64,000 bases of DNA from assembly GCF_030272615.1 (NCBI RefSeq), contig NC_081412.1, forward strand, positions 544,904,370-544,968,369. Direction: 5' to 3'. The translations under genes and the position numbers were made by a program. The notes beneath the pieces are model-generated. The model worked only from the letters and a program-made list of their open reading frames with translations, was not told the origin of the DNA and made no database searches. Of this stretch, positions 33,791 to 45,567 are shown piece after piece (position 1 is the first letter of the stretch; every line of letters starts with the position of its first letter). The stretch comes from Cryptomeria japonica (lineage: Eukaryota; Streptophyta; Pinopsida; Cupressales; Cupressaceae).

Positions 33791-36232
33791 CTTTATTTAT
33801 TTTTTATTATTTTTAATATATATATATATATTAATTTTTAAAAAAAAATACAATAACCTAAAAACCAGTAAATTCATTTTTTTTAACCAGAATTTAATTC
33901 CAAACCAATTTATTTCCAGGGAAATTATTTAATACTTAATTTCTCCAAAATAACATAATAAAATAATTTCCCTTAACTTTTAATAACACAATAAATTTAT
34001 TTAATGATTAAATTTATTTCTATAATAACTAATAATATCACCGAGATACACAAATATTAAAAAGGACTGCCATAGCCAAATATCAAAACAAAAATCAAAC
34101 AAGAGGGAATGATTTCTTTGGTAAATCCCATTCCTCCCAAAGCTTTAAATTTCCATGCACAATAAAAATCTTGGCAAAATTTGCCATAATATCTTTTCCC
34201 AATTTTCTCAAAATTTAATCTACAAACACCCAGGAAATAACTTCTTTCCATAAACTAGAAATTAACTTCAGGAATGGACTTTAGCCAAGAACAAGAAATA
34301 ATCAGACAAGATTTTAGATTTGACAAACATCTTAACACACACATCATTCAGAAAGATAGAAGAAATAGAAATATTTTCTTTAAAATAAACAATCAAAAGA
34401 GGCCACCCAAGCTGGTAAAGCTTTCCTGGAAGAATTTTGTAGAAGAGAACCAATCCTTCAACAAGCTTCCAAATAAATTTCTCTTCACCTAAATCCTTGA
34501 CCTGTTTCCTGTTATCCCCAAAATAAAAGACCTATTCCCCTTTTAAACCAAAATTCTAGGTTGCATATATTTTTCCCCAAACCCTAATATTTAATTTTAG
34601 TAATAAAAGCAATTTTATTTTATTTTCTAATTTTCTAACAAAGGATAAGTTTACATGCAATAATTAAAAAAATATTTTTCTTTCTTTTCTTTTTCATGCA
34701 AATTAATTAATTTTCTAAATAAAGAAATTAAAACAATACTTAAATTCTAATTAATTATTTTATTCATTTATTTATTTAAAATTCTTGGAAACAATAAATG
34801 AAATTAATCTAATTTATTTTTCACTAAAATTTAAATAAAATATATTTCTAATATCATGCAGCTTGCAACTTAATTTAATAACTTCTTTTAATTAATTAAA
34901 TTTATAATCTCAATGCATACATAATTCAATTATGAGATAACTCCATAAACTTAATTAATTAACTAAATCCACTAAAACACACAAACTGAACAAACCTCAA
35001 GCAAATACTCATAAAAAGATCAAATAGCAAAATAAGAAGGCCAAACAAACTGACAGGATGACCAACTGATGACACTCATATGAGTGTAACTGAGTAAAAA
35101 TAGGGTCAACTACTATCTCCTCCACTTCCATCAAAAAATATAAGGCACGCTCAAACCTATGAAGCCAGGTGGAGATGATACCTCGTACCTACCTAGTACT
35201 TGTACCTGCAATATCTTGCATCACCAAACCACACATGCATATATACAATATAGAAAACACAACATACACACCGATGAAGGAGAATCGTGACATTTCTTGT
35301 CTCACCAAAATGAGTGAAGGAAAATCGTCCCCTTGCATCTAATACACTCACAGACACACAACATATAATTTCACATTGCATAGATAAAGTAAAGTGTTAG
35401 TACATAGAAATAATCCATTAAATGCCATAAATCACAAGTACTGAAATACTGCAAAAAAATTATGCATCTCATATCTAGATAAAGCATGAAATAATGTCAT
35501 ATAAGTCTGAATAACACATCATGGTAATGTATCCACTAAAAGTAAACAATAATAAAATATGAGTCTAATAAGTTCAAATGAGTAGGTGTACTACAATGCA
35601 ACTATTTGATTCAAACAATCTACCTATCCATATTTTGACAATGTGAGAAACTTCGTATTAGTTTACTCGCAGTTTTCGAAGAGCTGAACTAATAGTGCAA
35701 AAAGAATAGAATGGTACAATATTCCACTGGTTAAAAGACTTGTCAAGACTAATACCCCACCAATTCATATTGCATCTAAATATGTATATATATAACCAAT
35801 TTTTAAATTTTGGGTAATGTTTATTTTTTAATTTTTGATTAAATATTCTTAAGATATTTTATATTTTTAATTTTATTGTATTTAAATTAAATTATTAGTT
35901 AAAAAGATATAGTTCAGATTTAGGAAGTGTAAAATTGGGGCATTTCATAAAGTCTAAATAGTTGATAAGTGATCAAATAGTAAAAACTATAACTATCAAA
36001 ATTTAGTTATCTTTATTTTTCATAAAATAAAATAGACACAACCTCTTCTATTGAGAAAGAGGTTAGTAGTTGCTTAGGGTTCAATAGTTGTACATCCACT
36101 TGTGCTTTTAATATCCAATCTTGTCACATATTTATACTATATTATGTAAATAAATTGTTGACATGTAATTAAAAAATAACCAAAAGTTGGTCAAATTAGA
36201 CACATACTTAAACATATGGCAACCTATGAATG
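33791..36232. other. AT-rich non-coding region
   Basis: No gene or RNA was recognised. The part up to about 35233 (ending CCAAACCACA) may be the right half of the LTR-like sequence that begins at 17082, split by the CACTA element. This is weak. Confidence 0.3.
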
Positions 36233-37050
36233 TGTTGGGATTAAGGTGTCTCAACCTTAGAGTCCAAACATGCTAATTTAATTATTTGTTTTATTTTTCA
36301 TTCCACTTTGGAAGTCCTGATATTTTTTGGGAACTAGTGTCATAAGTTGCTATGTTGATATTATGATAAAATTTTCTATTATGATTATAGCGATTTCTAG
36401 TTCGATGGAAGAGTTATGGAGAGTTATATTTTGGCAATTTGTATTTATGATTTGAGTTCACTTTTGACAAGTGGTGTGAGGTAAGGAAGGCACCTATTTG
36501 GTCATGGTAATTTCTATGTTGTACTTGCATTGCATTTGGCAAGATGACGGTTATGGAAGAGATAGGTGTTGTTGCTTCAAAAGTTCCTATCTGCAACATG
36601 TCATTTGATTAGCAAGATGTTGCTTGTGAAACAACTTACCTCTTATGCTTTGAAGTTGGTTTTGGACACCATGTGCATATACCTCTTTGTGATGAGCTCT
36701 ATAAATATGTTGATTCCTTAGTGGTTTTGTGTGAGACAAGTTGAAGGCATTGTTATGTTGTTGGAATTATTCTCAAAATCCTTGTTGTATCTACTCTTGA
36801 AGAGCATTGGCTCTGTACATTGTATTGTAACTGTTATTGATGCCGAATAATACAATTGAGTCTAGTTTTTGGAGTGTCAGTTTTTTCCCGAAAGGGTTTT
36901 CCCACATATATCTGGTGTTATGGTTTTATTTGCTTAAATATGATTTTATATGTGTTTATCTAATTTGCAATTGTTTAAAAGTTTGTAAGAAATTTCTGCA
37001 TCACCTCTCCTGTTAGATTTAGTATTTGGAAGTGTTATTCCACACTTAGG
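36233..37050 (+). mobile_element. Probable solo LTR of a copia element
   Basis: Begins TGTTGGGATTAAGGTGTC. Near 36880-36930 it carries the tail signature TTTTTCCC, GGGTTTTCCCAC and ATCTGGTGTTAT. The same signature occurs close to the 3' end of the 1.5-kb copia LTRs at 43970-44015 and 50155-50200. No coding sequence adjoins it. The right boundary is uncertain and no duplication was found. Confidence 0.4.
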
Positions 37051-38567
37051 CTTCCTTTTAGAATGTTATATAAAAATACCATAAATACTTTTAATACCAA
37101 GTGAAATGAATAATTTTTTTTTTCAAATAAAAAATCATAACTATCCACTATAAGTGTGTCAATTATAAAATAAGATGCTCATTTAAGAAAAGAACATGCT
37201 GATTTAAACAAGTATTGTTGTCATAGTGAAAAAATATTATTCCTATGTGTATAAGTATTGGAATAGTAATGCATATGAATTGGAGTATTTCGTGTTAATA
37301 ATTTGTCAATATAAAAGGTGAACACAATAAATACCTTTTATTTTTCACTTGAAATGTGAAGAATTGTCAAAAAAATTTAGTCTTCAACTTTTGGTCCATT
37401 TATAGTTACTAATAGGTATTTGCTCCGTTTATGTTGCATAAGTTATATTTTAAATAAAAATATGATATTCTATTAAAAAAAAAAATTATTTGTTTCCTAC
37501 TATTAGGGATTTTTAGATTAAGTTTTAGTAGAATCTTTCAAAAATTATTTTAGGAAACCTCACACTAGACATGCTATTTTGACAACTTTCATGATAAATA
37601 ACACCTCCAAAACTCAGTTGTAATTGGATAAAGACTCATTTTACATTTCTAAAAAAAGGTCTTAAGATATTCCTTTTAACAACTACATGTTTAAATAGTT
37701 AGCTTGCATGACGATTGATCCCTCTACCCTACTACTATCTTCATCTATATTGATAATATAAAAACATATAAATTCAATTTCAAGAAGAAATGTCCAAACA
37801 AACTACATAGACCTCTCACCTACTAATTTAGTACAATCATAGTTCTAGTTTGTAGTAACCAAATTAGTATTTGAAGTCTTATTTTCTTTAATCTCAATAT
37901 CATTTTTTTTTTAATTGAAATTAATAGAATCATAGTTCTAGTTTGTACTAACCAAATTAGTATTTGAGGTCTGATTTTCTTTAATCTCAATATCATCTTT
38001 GTTTTAATCGCAACATTCAAAGAATAGAGGAATGACCTCTAGAATGATAAGTTAATGTTTCTTGGTTATCAACTCAACAAGAAGCTATAATAAAAATATA
38101 ACTAGTATATGACCTTCAAGTGCTCCAAAACATAGTTAAAATACACCTCACCTTGTTTGACTACATCACAAACATCATCATGCAAAAATAGAGGAACTCA
38201 TTGTCATAGAAAGAATACTTACACATTATAGATACTGCGAAGTATCAAAGGTATTCCATCACCCATGACTATAACCCAAATTTAACAACAATTGTCAAGT
38301 CACGTCATGAATGCGCACACTACAAAACATGTATAAACACTTGGGAAACTTGAAAATCCTGATCACTCACCTTTATAATGTAAGATCTTTGACTTTTCTT
38401 ATCAATGAACATCATTAACTGCATCGTTGTATCCTCTTCTAACACCTTCCTCATCCTCCAATTTGGAACAAATTCCACATATAATCATTTACCCTAACCA
38501 TCAACCCTCCACAAGTGAGCACTGGAAGTAGAAGCCATGAAGAAACACTATTGCAGATATTGGGATG
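37051..38567. other. Intergenic, one short direct duplication
   Basis: AT-rich. A 93-bp direct repeat (two copies, starting at 37835 and 37928 with AATCATAGTTCTAGTTTGTA) is the only structure I see. Confidence 0.5.
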
Positions 38568-39209
38568 TGTGAAAAATCTATTACAATTACTGATTATTAT
38601 CCTCCTATCTTTGATAGATTATTTGATCAACAAATATTAGAAAATAACACAACTGCAATTTCACAAACTCATATAAATGCACAACACAATGAACATAATA
38701 TTTTCGGACAATTGTCCCTGGAAAAACCCCAAAGGGAAAACTAGTACTACACATGAGGAATATATATTAACTACAACAAATCAAGAGATACAAATACTGC
38801 TTGCCTATTACTGGCAGAGCTTCGACGACCTCCCAATTTCTCCTACTGAGATTCCACCCCACTACTATCCCAATGCTATCACTGTGCCCTTGCTAACATT
38901 GCAAGACTACTTGCTAACACTGCAAGTTTCTCCACACAATTAATTCATTGTTTTCCAAATGCCCCCTGACCCCCTTATATACTACTCTCGTTAGAAAACC
39001 AACGGCCGAGATTAATTCTCAATCAACGGCTGAGATTAAAAACAACTAAACAACCCTAACCAAATTGGTTGCTAGAAGTTTCTAATAAGAGTCAAATAAT
39101 TAATAAAAATTATTTGAACTCTAACTACATTTGTTAGCAAACAATTATTTACTAATTATTTAGCAAATGGATAAACAACCGTCCAAGCTAACAAACTAAC
39201 AAACTAACA
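38568..39209 (-). repeat. 3' LTR of the - strand copia element
   Basis: Aligns along its length with 51106-51710. It contains an extra duplication of about 20 bp (GCAAGACTACTTGCTAACAC near 38895-38925) that the other LTR lacks. Confidence 0.85.
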
Positions 39210-39224
39210 CTCCCTCTTAGCAAG

Positions 39225-42200
39225 GAATTTGTTCTACATGACACCCAACTTCTCTCTGAAGAAGATGAATTTTGCCTTCCCCAATGCCTTTGTCAGAATG
39301 TCTACTACCTACTGATCTGTAGGTATAAACTATAGCTGAACAACTCCATGTTGTACACAATCTCTGATGAAGTGATACCTGATGTCTATATGTTTCGACC
39401 TATCATGAAACACCGGATTCTCAGTCAACTTAATGCAACTTTGATTGTCATAGTGTATCACTGTAGTCTCAACCTTCTAACCAAACAAGGCTACTAGTAA
39501 CTTCCAAAGCCATATAGTTTCACATGTCGCCATGCTAGCTGCTATATATTCTGACTCTATAGAGCTCAAAGCCATAGACTTTTGCTTCCTACTGAACCAA
39601 GATACAACTCCTGATCACAGACTGAAACAACACTCTAAAGTGCTCCTCTTGTCTGTTGTACTGCCTGCCCAATCTGCGTTAGTATAGGCCTTCAACCTAA
39701 TTCCTTCAGCTCAAGCATATATAATACCATACTCGATTGTACCTCGTAAATAACGCAATACATGCTTTGCAACTATACAATGTACTCCCTTTGGCTCAAC
39801 CATGAACTGACTAAGAGAGTTAACTGCAAAATCTATATCTAGCCTAGTGCTGACCAAATACATGAGAGAACTAATCAATTGCCTGTATAAGGTGGGATCT
39901 ACATCCTTCTCCCTGGATGTATCTACCTTCCTCCAATTCATGATCATAGGTGTGGACATGGCTTTGCAATCTTCCATCCTAAACCTTTTCAAGATTTCAA
40001 TGCAATATTTCCCTTATCCAAGGAAAATCTCTCCATCTGTCTGCCATACCTCCATGCCTAGAAAGTAGTGCATAAGTCCCAAATCCTTCATCTCAAACTC
40101 TGCTGCAAGGTCCCTCTTGCACTCTTCTATGAGCCCTAGTGAACTTGTTAGAAACAATTCATCCACATATAGAACAAGAATGAGAATCTCACCCCCAACC
40201 ACCAAGTAGTAGAGATTAGCATCCACCTCACTCTTCACAAAGCCCATTTCCTGCAAGTAACTATCAATGCGTTCATACCACACTCTGGGAGCTTGCTTGA
40301 GTCCATACAAATCTCTCTTTAATCTACACACGTGGGTCTCTTTTCTATGTGCTACAAAGCCTTCTAGTTGTTCTATGTATACCTCCTCTTTCAACTCACC
40401 ATTGAGGAACGTTGTCTTGACATCCATTTGATGGATCTGCCATACCATTTGTGCTGAAACTGAGATTACAGCTCGTATAGAAGTATACCTGGCAACTGGA
40501 GCAAATGTCTCCTCATATTCTATTCCCTCCTTCTGAGAGAACCCTTTTGCCACAAACCTTGCCTTGTATTTCTTGATGCTACCATCTACACTGTGCTTGA
40601 TCTTATAGATCCAACGTGATCCAACCACAACTCTATCCGTTGGTCTAGGCACTACCTCCCAAACATCATTCTGCATAATTGAAGTATACTCCTCAACCAT
40701 AGCATCTTGCCACACTTGATGTTGTGCAGCCTCGTGATAGCTAGAAGGTTCACTATCTACCAACTGACTAACTAATGCAACATAGTCATCAAACTTGGCT
40801 AGTTGTTTCCATTGTCTACTACTCCTCCTAGGAGTACCCACTAACTCGTGAGTATTTATTTGTGTCTGCTGAACCTTACGGTTGTTGCTGCCAATTGTAG
40901 AAGATGAAATATCAACCTCCATGTCTTCTTGATGCATCTCTTCTTGCACCTGTTGCTCCATACTCTAATAGCTCTCACCTCCTGAGCCTATGCTTGTACT
41001 AGTAACTGTACTAGAGCTTTGCTGACCTTGATTCGGTTGAGTGATCCTTGGAGCATGTGTTGGATGCTCACTCTGATCATCTGCTGGCAAATCTCTGCAC
41101 CTTCTAAATGCCTTGTCCTCCATGAACTTGACATCACATCAAACAATAATCCGCCTAGTCCCTGGAATGAATATCCGATATGCCTTTGAAGTTTCACTGT
41201 ACCCCACAAAGTACCCTCTTTCTACAGTCTGATCTAACTTGGTACGTGTATCCTTTGGAATGTGACAATATGCCAAACTCCCAAAGATCATGAAGTGACT
41301 AACATCTGGCTTCTTCCCAGTGAATGTTTCCTTTGGTTTCATCTTCCCTAGCGCCTTATGTGGAACCCTATTCTGTATGTATACTGTTGTACTACATGCT
41401 TCTACCCATAAGTAATGGGGCAAATCCTGATCATGTAGCGTAGCCCTTGCTGCCTCTGATATAGACCGATTCTTCCTCTTGGCAACCCCATTCTGTTGCA
41501 GGTTGTAAGGAATAGTCCACTCTCTCTTGATTCCTTCCTTGGTACAAAACTCTTGAAATTCATTCCCTTTATACTTGCCTCCATTGTCTGACTGAAGAAC
41601 CTTTATCTTCCTCCCTGTCGAGTTCTCCACAAGAGCATTGAACTCTTGGAAGCGACTGGAAACCTCATCCTTGGTCTTCAAGAAGTATATCCAGGTCTTC
41701 GTAGAGAAATCATCAATAAAAGTAACAAATTACTCATATCCTCTGAGAGATTTCGTCGACATTGGTCCACATACATCTGAATGTACTAGATCAAGAACAC
41801 TCTCAGATCGAGTGTCACACCTTGGAAAAGATGCTTTTGCAAACTTCCCCAACACACATCCCTTACATACATCATCATGCTCTGTGTTCACCTTTGAAAC
41901 ACCTGTCACAGTCTCATGAAGCAATTTAAGTGCTCCATGATTTATATGGCTCATCCTCCTATGCCATAGCTCTCCAAGATCTCTAGGATTACTGCTGCTC
42001 ATGAGTGCCTTAGGAGTGTCAAACTACAACCTATAAAGTCGAGCACTCCTAAGTCCAATAGCTATGGGTGATTTCCAATCCTTATGCTTAATCAATACAT
42101 GTGCCCCTCTAAAGAGTACATTGTACCCTTTGTCTTGAAGGACAGATACAGAAATCAAATTCATCCCTAAGCCTAGAACATGCAACACATCATGAAGAGG

Positions 42201-42510
42201 AATCATCCTACCATTCTCCCTCTGAAACTGAACAGTCCCTTTCCCAACTGAGTTGAGTTTGGACATGTTTCCCATAGAGATCTAGATTCTAGTGCTCTCC
42301 TCCTTATAATTGGAGAATTATTCTCTAACTCCTGTCATATGAAATGACACCCCACTATCTATGTACCAAACACTCTGTGAGGTTGAGCTAACCATACACG
42401 CTATGAGTGCAAACTCATCTTCCATTCTATTTGAGAGCTCATCTACACTTGCTCAAGCTACAACTTGCTTCTTGCCTTTCTTGTCATTCTTCTTCCTTTC
42501 TGGGCAATCA
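39225..42510 (-). pseudogene. Copia pol: zinc knuckle/protease, integrase, reverse transcriptase, RNase H
   Basis: Read on the - strand: CCHC knuckle CYGCHEFGHYVSDC (42545-42500); protease WYIDSG (about 42365); GAG-pre-integrase ELWHRRMSHINHGALKLLHE (41970-41910); integrase with VHSDVCGPM, LQSDNGG and QQNGVAKRKN (41790-41470); reverse transcriptase [49 protein letters not shown] (40620-40290); RNase H from 39990 to 39225. The reverse transcriptase box reads YVDEL where copia has YVDD, so a catalytic aspartate is changed to glutamate. The protein is also cut by stops and at least two frame breaks. It cannot act on its own. Confidence 0.88.
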
Positions 42511-42640
42511 CTGACATAGTGGCCAAACTCATGACAACCATAGCACTTGATCTTCAACAAGTCTTTCTTCTTCTTCTTCTCACCTTGTGGATTTGATCCT
42601 TTGCTGGACCCCTTATTTGTTTTTCCTTTACCCGCTAGGG

Positions 42641-42645
42641 CAACG
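42641..42645. repeat. Target-site duplication CAACG (left copy)
   Basis: CAACG here and at 50367-50371 flank the + strand copia element exactly. Confidence 0.9.
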
Positions 42646-44188
42646 TGTTGGCATTATAACAGAAAAAGGGAGATTGTTAGCATTCAAATTACAATGAGAG
42701 ATTGTTGGCATTTCAATAAGGATATTGAGAAGGTTGTTGATGATTATGGATATAATTGATTAGGGATATTTACTGTCTTAATATTATTATTTTGTCATTG
42801 ATGTCAAAAAATTGATTTTCTGATTCAGTATGATGTTGCCATATCTTAAGAAGTATGTTTTGAAGAGAATTAAGATGTCGACAAAAGACACAGAAAGAAT
42901 GTGATGAATAAGGAGAGAAATAAGTTATTCAATGGGCAACTATTACCGAGTTAGACAATGATGAGATCATGATGTTTAGATTGTTTTGATATCCTACATA
43001 TGCTATTGTTTGTAAGGTTAATGCTATACCATGTTACCAAGCAAAGAACCTAGTCGGTAAACCCTAAGGAACCTAGTCGGTAAACCCTAAGGTTATCACT
43101 ATCGGTTAATGAAGCCAGAATGTCTACCGAGTGAGGTTTAGTATTCACCGAGTTGCAACCAAGTAATAACAGAATGCATTGAATGAATAAAAGCATTATT
43201 TAATGAAGGAAGCAGATGAGCTGGAACTAATTAAATGATTGGTATGCCATGAATCAAGTTTGTTAAAGAATCTATGGCAAAGGAAAATCGGCAAGAATAT
43301 CTACAACTTAGATTGAACCGCAATACCCTAGCACAAGTTCCAAGAAATGTATGTAAGTTCCAAGGTGAGGTAAAATGTTTTTCAGATCGAAGGATACATT
43401 GAGCCTAGTCAAGTTTGAAGATCTGATGGCTATGATTGATCATGGAAAATGTGATCAAGGAGATTAAGCGGTTGGCAAATTGTTTATAAATAAGGAACTA
43501 TTGATAAACAATGTATGCGGGCAAGTGTAAGCACAGGGATGCTACACAATATTTACCGAGCACTGAAGCTTGAAGACCTATTTGAGAAATAGAGTATAGA
43601 GCCCAACAAAGAGACAAGATAAGTCCTATGACTAGATTGTATTGAGCAAATAAGAATCTGCTTTAGCATTTTAGATGTGAAGTTGCAGATAGATTTTTAT
43701 TATTATTATTTTGTAAAGTGATAGAAAATCTCTTAACCGAGTGGACTTAACAGCCTTATTTGTAAATCCTCTAGCAAGGTGACATTCTGATTGAGTGTTT
43801 GAAATCCTTTGACAAGTTCACTTCTAACAAGGTGAAGATCCTAACAGATCTGAGAGAAATCCCTTAACCGGGTCACATCTAGCAATATGTTTTGTAATCT
43901 TTAATAGGATTTTCTTTTAATCGAGCATACTCTAGAAGAGTATATTTCTTAGTGGGTCCAAAATGCCACAGTGGTTTTTCCCTATTTGGGTTTCCACGTT
44001 AAATCTGGTGTTATATGTTTTGTGATCTTATCTGTTTATGAGTTTGCATGCTTTATTGTTTTTCTGATGAGCTTACCGAGGTTGAATCTGTTGTTTTTAA
44101 GGAAGATTAAGTTTGTATGACTCACCCCCCCCCCCTCTCATCTTATTAGCTTGGCATCTGTACCAAACATTTAGTATCAGAACTATCA
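42646..44188 (+). repeat. 5' LTR of nested copia element
   Basis: Near-identical to 48828-50366. The 3' part holds GTGGTTTTTCCC, GGGTTTCCACGTTAAATC and a C-run (CCCCCCCCCC at about 44125). Confidence 0.95.
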
Positions 44189-44190
44189 AT

Positions 44191-44202
44191 TGGTATCAGA
44201 GC
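44191..44202 (+). other. Primer-binding site, initiator-Met tRNA type
   Basis: TGGTATCAGAGC, two bases after the 5' LTR; the standard copia primer site. Confidence 0.92.
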
Positions 44203-44253
44203 TTTGGACTCCGGAAGAAAAAGTTTAAAGGCACCTGAGGCAAAGATCCAAAG

Positions 44254-45567
44254 ATGTATAAGAGGGATGCACCGAAGCTGAACAAGTCAAGTTTCTCTAC
44301 ATGGCAAAAAAGGACGAAGCTGCACCTATCAGGATTTGGAGAATATGTTGTATATTATCTGGAGAATGTTTTCATTACACCGAGCACCTATCCATTGACA
44401 ATGGAAGAGATAAAGGCAAAGCAAGAACATATTCAAGCTATGATTGAAATAACATCTGCATTGACCGACTCAGAGTTTAATAATCTAGAAGGTTGCATTG
44501 ATGCCAAGGTAATGTGGGATAAGCTCATATATGTGTATGGTGGTGATGAACATGTTCAAAGAGAAAAAGTGGATAGTCTAAGAGGACAAATTGAATCTAT
44601 GAGGATGAATGAAGGTGAGAACATAACCCAGTACAGTACAAGGTTAAAAGAGATCGTCAATCAAATCAAAGGAGCAGGTGGAACTATTGAAGAAAATGAT
44701 ATAACAAGTAAGTTGTTAAGAACCCTTCTACCAGCTTATGCAATTTGAGTCTCTGCAGTCAATGAATGAAGGTCTGTACCCAATATGCCAGTTTATTTAG
44801 ATGCTAATATTGGGAAGCTACATGCATTTGAGTTAAGTAACTTTGATAACAGTGGGTCGTTGATAAATAAAGTTGAATCTGCATTTAGTTCTTTTCATTT
44901 TGGTGAATCTGATGATTACAATGATAGAATGAGTAAGTACACTGAAGGGGATCATAGTGGAGCAAGTGAGAGATTTTGCAAGAACATGGAAAAAATACAC
45001 AAGGTGTATGAGGAAATCAGGAAACAAGAAGAGTTTGAAGCACTATTAGCCAGGAGGTTACCGAGAGGCAAAGGTAAGTATAAGGGAAAACTACCTTTGA
45101 AATGTTTCAATTGTGATAAGATAGGACATATGGCTTCTAACTATCCTGACAAAGAATCTAGTGAAAAGAGAGATTACCAGGATGACAGACAGAAAGATAA
45201 TCATTACAGAGGACACCGGGATTTCAGAAGAAGAGATAAAAAGACATGCCTAATAGCTGATGAGGAATCTAATGATGATAAATCAGATGAAACTGATATA
45301 GAGGAAGTTGTTTATGTGGCTATCAAAGATGGATCAGAAGAAGAAAGGTATGAAGAAAAAGCCCTACTATCTCAAATAAGTAAAAATGAGTCTTGGATCA
45401 TAGATAGTGGATGCTCACATCACATGGCAGGTGATAAACACAAGTTTGTTATATTAGAAGATTATGATGGAGGCTATGTAAGATTTGGTATTGGTGCACC
45501 ATGTCCGATAAGAGGTAAAGGATCTATAACACTTCTTGACAATGCAAAATGCAATGATGTTTATTAG
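44254..45567 (+). pseudogene. Copia gag and protease of the nested element
   Basis: The ATG at 44254 opens a typical copia gag (LNKSSFSTWQKRTKLHL; KEIVNQIKGAGG). Two TGA codons (44746 and shortly after) break it, then the same frame continues. The zinc knuckle reads CFNCDKIGHMASNY: the last cysteine of CCHC is replaced by tyrosine, which would abolish zinc binding. The protease start SWIIDSGCSHHMAG keeps the DSG triad. The frame meets TAG at 45565 within a reading YQVEGLKYN-like context, a likely former CAG. Confidence 0.9.

Noticed and set aside
44191-44202. tRNA gene fragment
   Set aside because: Only the 12-nt complement to a tRNA 3' end is present, i.e. a primer-binding site, as at 61068 and 51094. 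No cloverleaf is present.
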